From: Phallusia mammillata
Taxonomy: Eukaryota > Chordata > Ascidiacea > Phlebobranchia > Ascidiidae
Assembly (NCBI GenBank): GCA_003260075.1
Contig: QLIY01000304.1
Location: 5,149 to 69,148 of the forward strand
Length of the DNA stretch: 64,000 nt
Direction: 5' to 3'
The position numbers were made by a program, and so were the translations under genes. Below the pieces are notes generated by a model that made no database searches, was not told the origin of the DNA, and worked only from the letters and a program-made list of their open reading frames with translations. Below are positions 60,591 through 64,000 of the stretch, one piece after another; position 1 is the first letter of the stretch; every line of letters starts with the position of its first letter.

Positions 60591-63500
60591 ATGAGTTCCG
60601 CAAAATCGAAGCAGTCTATCAATGATATTACGTCATCGATCGTGACGTCATCGCGTGGTGATGAAGTAAATTCCAACAGTGGAGTAAAGGTGGGTTTTAG
60701 AATTCTTGAGTTCATTTGTAATTTCTATTTGAATAAGTTATCAATAATGCTAAAGTTTAAACATCGAGGAATGAATGATTTTTATTTAAAATTCTTGCGC
60801 ATTATGACGTCACTATTGGTTTGCAGATGACTCTTTTGGAACAGCAACTGTGGTCAAAGTTCCATAGTTACGTCAACGAGATGATTGTGACGAAAAACGG
60901 AAGGAGAATGTTTCCGGTTCTGAAAACCTCGATATCCGGCTTAGACCCGAACGCCATGTATTCCATCATGCTTGACTTCGTCGCAGTCGACAATAACAGG
61001 TGACGTCATGGACTATTACGTCGCTTCGAGTAATTTAACTCGAGAACAAAGCTAAATGTCAAATATTCTCAAACCCCCAAAACCCAAAATTCATTTAAAT
61101 CCCATGATTATTGTCGCAAACCTTTTTTCATAAAAGAGCCACAATTTTCCGATGCTAGTAAATTATCATAAATCAGGCAAAATGAAAAATTCGTAGGTCG
61201 CGTTGTTTCGCTGGTACATTCTTTCCTTACTATCTGCGTTACATATGACATAAATTTTGACATTTAGTAACCTTTGTGTCTCTTGGTATCTAAACTGAAC
61301 CTAAGTAACCACTGTGATGTGTTTGTAGGTGGAAGTATGTAAATGGGGAGTGGGTAACAGGAGGAAAACCCGAACCTCACGTTTCGTCGTGCGCTTACAT
61401 TCACCCCGATTCGCCCAATTTCGGCTCTCATTGGATGAAACAACCGATCGGATTCAACCGTGTGAAACTGACCAATAAGACGACCGGAAACGCACAGGTT
61501 TGTCACGTGATCTTCTTGAAAACGACAACAGTATTGTAAAAAGTTTTTTGCATTGATTTGTTTTGACTGACTTTCTGTTTTGCATTGTTCTGTCATATAG
61601 CTTAGATGAAAACATTTTCAGCGGGTTCACCACTGAGCCTGTGTAGCTAAGTCGACAGAGCGTGAGTCCCGGAAAGACTCTGGTCGTAGGTTCGAATCCC
61701 ACCACAAGCTAGATTTTTTTAAGCCTACGCCTTGCCATGTAGGAATGCTTGGGAAACCGGCTTGATTCGATAACACATTTAATGGCCCTGGCGTACTATG
61801 TTTCTGCCATAAGTGATTTTTATTCGAATCTTACCGCAGGTTAGATTTATCTGGTCTGTGCCTTGTCATATGAGAATGCTTGGGAGACAGGCTTGATTTT
61901 AAATAGCCTTTTCAATGGGCCTCGCGTTCTATGATTCTGTTACATAGACTAGTGATTTTTTTAAAGTGACTTTTTTAACGTGACTGTATATGGATTACAT
62001 TTCAGCAAATCATGTTAAACTCCCTGCACAAGTACGAACCCCGCATACACGTTGTGAAAGTTGGTGGGCCTGAAGCACAGAAGATGATTGCGACGCATTC
62101 ATTCCCTGAAACCCAGTTCATCGCCGTCACTGCTTATCAGAATGAAGAGGTATACGAACGTGATTTGATGCATTTTTTCCATCAGGCAAAACTCTTACTA
62201 AAATTCTGGTCAAAAAGATAAAAGCTAGTACCCCCCCCCCTTCATTCCCTGAAACCCAGTTCATCGCCGTCACTGCTTATCAGAATGAGGAGGTATACGA
62301 ACGTGATTTGATGCATTTTTTTCATCAGGCAAAACTCTTACTAAACTTCTGGTCAAAAAGATAAAAGCTAGTATTTGAGTGCTAAACATCACAACGTTTT
62401 TTCTTTTTCTTTTATAAAACAAACAGAAAAACGGGATGTAACTCAAATGCTGACTTTGATCTTTTTGTTTGGAATATTTGGAACGGTGCATTGTGTACTT
62501 TGACTAAAATTATTTTTCGATTTTTTTTAGGTGACTTCATTAAAAATCAAATACAACCCGTTTGCGAAAGCTTTTCTCGATGCTAAAGAAAGGTAAGAAA
62601 CAACTTTAATTCAGTTTTTGGTTCTTTTTATCCGCGCAAATGCCCCCCCCCCTTCATTAAAAATCAAATACAACCCGTTTGCGAAAGCTTTTCTCGATGC
62701 CAAAGAAAGGTAAGAAACAACTTTAATTCAGTTTTTTGTTCTTTTTATCCGTGCAAATCATAGCTATATTGCACCACACAGAAAAAAGAAAGATTTTCGA
62801 TCAAACGGACATTTTAATTTTTCTACTCCCATCGTTGTGGTAATAATTGCAGATAAAACTTCAACTGATAAAATATAGCGCAATATTTTGATAAAAACTA
62901 GTTCACCAAATCGTAAACTCCCCTCGTTTTGCTATGATTGAAAAGTCGCCATTTTATTTTTAGTCGGAGTGACATGGATCCAATGACGTACGGTGACGTA
63001 AGCAAAAGTCAGATTTCACCGCAAACTCCACAAAGTAAGTGATGACTCAGCGTTTTTCGCTTTCCATTTTTGCATGTTACGTTTTTCGTAGAGAAAAAAC
63101 GCCCCCCCCCCACTCAGCGTTTTTCGCTTTCCATTTTTGCATGTTACGTTTTTCGTAGAAAAAACAAACAATTGTAATTTGTTTTTTAGTGAACTCATGG
63201 GTGTTACCCAACCACGAAGCTTTACCCCACCAATACCCCGGCCCAGGGGGATTCCACCCGCACCCCTACCCACCAGCGTCGGTACAACAAATAAACCCAT
63301 CACCCATCATGACCCCAAACCCCAATGTTTACCCCCGGCATTCAGGCAAAGAGCGACACACGAGCCATAAAAATCATAGGCACTCGCCGTACGCTCATCC
63401 GACTTACCATCCAGTGCAGAGAACCTCCCCATCAGGTATTTATTCTGCAACTTTTATACACGACACGTCAGTTTGACAGAAAACAAGACACACATGTTAT

Positions 63501-64000
63501 GTTTACGTGTATTTTTTGAAAATGTTGTACGAGTTTACAAATGCAAACGTTCATCACTTACTTAGATCATCCTCCCCCCCCCCTGCAACTTTTATACACG
63601 ACACGTCAGTTTGACAGAAAACAAGACACACTTGTTATGTTTACGTGTATTTTTTGAAAATGTTGTACGAGTTTATAAATGCAAACGTTCATCACTTACT
63701 TAGATCATCCGCTTTTGTTGCATTTTTTATATCAAAACATTACTTTTAGGTTCGTACACGCCTACATCATACCAAGACCTCAACCTAACCCAGCCATCGA
63801 TCAACGGTGCATCTCCAGCCGATTGCGTTTACACCTTTCCTTCTGCGGCCGAGCCGTGGCCAACACCTCAGCCGCTAGACGGCACACTGAGCGGAGAACA
63901 TTTTCAATTCGACGTCCCAAACAATTTCGATCAATTCCAGCCAAATTTCGAAGCGAATCCCTACGAGTTTCAGCATTTTAATTATCCTGCACCTGTTGAA
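60591..64000 (+). CDS. Bra: Brachyury T-box transcription factor, 3' end beyond window
   Basis: Eight exons with matching phases: 60591-60689, 60827-60999, 61329-61497, 62006-62149, 62531-62592, 62964-63034, 63190-63435 and 63750-64000 (open). They encode 405 residues with no stop reached. The T-box runs from about L41 ([20 protein letters not shown]) to about 216. It includes [80 protein letters not shown] and [12 protein letters not shown], close to vertebrate Brachyury throughout. The C-terminal part is proline-, histidine- and tyrosine-rich, as expected for the regulatory region. Brachyury binds TNNCAC-type sites in the nucleus and in ascidians specifies notochord. Introns contain poly-C haplotype joins that repeat two exon 3' ends, a SINE cluster and a spliced-leader-like 16-mer. 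The start is the only ATG before the T-box in phase with exon 2. Confidence 0.96.
60722..60737 (+). other. Spliced-leader-like 16-mer in Brachyury intron 1
   Basis: TTTCTATTTGAATAAG differs from the remembered Ciona spliced leader only at its first base. It is followed by ttatca, which is not a splice donor. Like the 10219 site it is followed within 20 bases by caataatgct. Confidence 0.3.
61629..61815 (+). repeat. tRNA-derived SINE, near complete
   Basis: The head has a polymerase III A-box-like TAGCTAAGT (61644-61652) and a perfect B-box GGTTCGAATCC (61689-61699). It is followed by the family body (ccttgccatgtaggaatgct, gggaaaccggc, ggccctggcgtactatg). It lies in Brachyury intron 3. Antisense and partial copies are at 3055-3245 and 600-722. 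Confidence 0.75.
61845..61985 (+). repeat. Second SINE body adjacent to the first
   Basis: A second copy of the SINE body (gccttgtcatatgagaatgc, gggagacaggc, gggcctcgcgttctatgatt) follows directly after 61629-61815, suggesting a dimeric or twice-hit site. Confidence 0.6.
62098..62373. repeat. Poly-C-separated near-duplicate in Brachyury (pair 16)
   Basis: Left copy 62098-62230 and right copy 62241-62373 flank exactly 10 C (62231-62240). The copies cover the 3' part of T-box exon 4, its donor and the intron start. The exon part differs by one synonymous change (GAA/GAG). Confidence 0.82.
62241..62292 (+). pseudogene. Partial duplicate of Brachyury exon 4
   Basis: It repeats the last 52 nt of exon 4 ([16 protein letters not shown]) with a donor but without an acceptor, because the join cuts the exon. 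It should be ignored in the gene model. Confidence 0.75.
62536..62758. repeat. Poly-C-separated near-duplicate in Brachyury (pair 17)
   Basis: Left copy 62536-62642 and right copy 62653-62758 flank exactly 10 C. They cover most of exon 5 plus the donor. The exon difference GCT/GCC is synonymous. Confidence 0.82.
62653..62709 (+). pseudogene. Partial duplicate of Brachyury exon 5
   Basis: It repeats the last 57 nt of exon 5 ([18 protein letters not shown]) with a donor and no acceptor. It is a by-product of the poly-C join. Confidence 0.75.
63045..63165. repeat. Poly-C-separated near-duplicate (pair 18)
   Basis: Intronic copies 63045-63101 and 63112-63165 flank exactly 10 C. They start actcagcgtttttcgctttc and differ only by a two-base indel near the end. 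Confidence 0.75.
63446..63711. repeat. Poly-C-separated near-duplicate (pair 19)
   Basis: Copies 63446-63573 and 63584-63711 in Brachyury intron 7 flank exactly 10 C. Differences include acacacatgtt versus acacacttgtt and gtttacaaatg versus gtttataaatg. Confidence 0.78.

Noticed and set aside
61644-61699. tRNA gene
   Set aside because: A and B boxes are present, but the acceptor and anticodon arms do not pair as a tRNA and the sequence continues into the SINE body.

Overview
The window is animal nuclear DNA from a solitary ascidian, most likely a Ciona species. The main evidence is an ascidian-like Brachyury T-box gene at the right edge, short introns, AT-rich intergenic DNA, and an exact 16-base match to the sequence I recall for the Ciona spliced leader. 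Near-duplicate flanks in the window differ by a few percent. That resembles the very high heterozygosity of Ciona savignyi, but I cannot fix the species from sequence alone.

Five protein-coding genes can be read with splice sites and consistent phases. From left to right they are: the last four exons of a Headcase (HECA) gene (+, 938-5598); a single-exon 482-residue transporter of the FLVCR/SLC49 type (-, 7909-9357); a ten-exon interferon-regulatory-factor-like gene of 659 codons (-, 20193 to 14681); an eight-exon four-helix membrane protein of the MS4A/CD20 type, 291 residues (+, 53560-57561); and the first eight exons of Brachyury (+, 60591 to beyond the end). Between the IRF and MS4A-like genes lie about 33 kb with no convincing coding gene, only short random-looking ORFs, several GC-richer islands and transposable-element remnants.

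The most pervasive odd structure is a set of poly-C runs. Most are exactly 10 long, and nearly all sit between two near-identical copies of the same 55-490 bp sequence. The fixed length and allele-like divergence point to assembly-gap placeholders joining overlapping contig ends of the two haplotypes, not to real tandem duplications. Three longer runs (63, 57 and 44) would be sized gaps or genuine homopolymers. This matters for annotation because several fake second copies fall inside MS4A-like and Brachyury exons.

The most interesting gene is the IRF-like one. It has a near-complete IRF DNA-binding domain with one of the five signature tryptophans replaced by tyrosine. Its long C-terminal part has a coiled coil, a basic KRKR patch and a PLDLT motif of the CtBP-binding type in place of a recognisable IRF-association domain. 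Other signals are several hAT-type MITEs with perfect 8-bp target duplications, a pogo/Tigger-like MITE family, tRNA-derived SINEs, strong excess of TGACGTCA and CACGTG palindromes, and three spliced-leader-like 15-16-mers. I found no CRISPR array, rRNA or intact tRNA gene. I see no clear evidence of a wholly new biological system.
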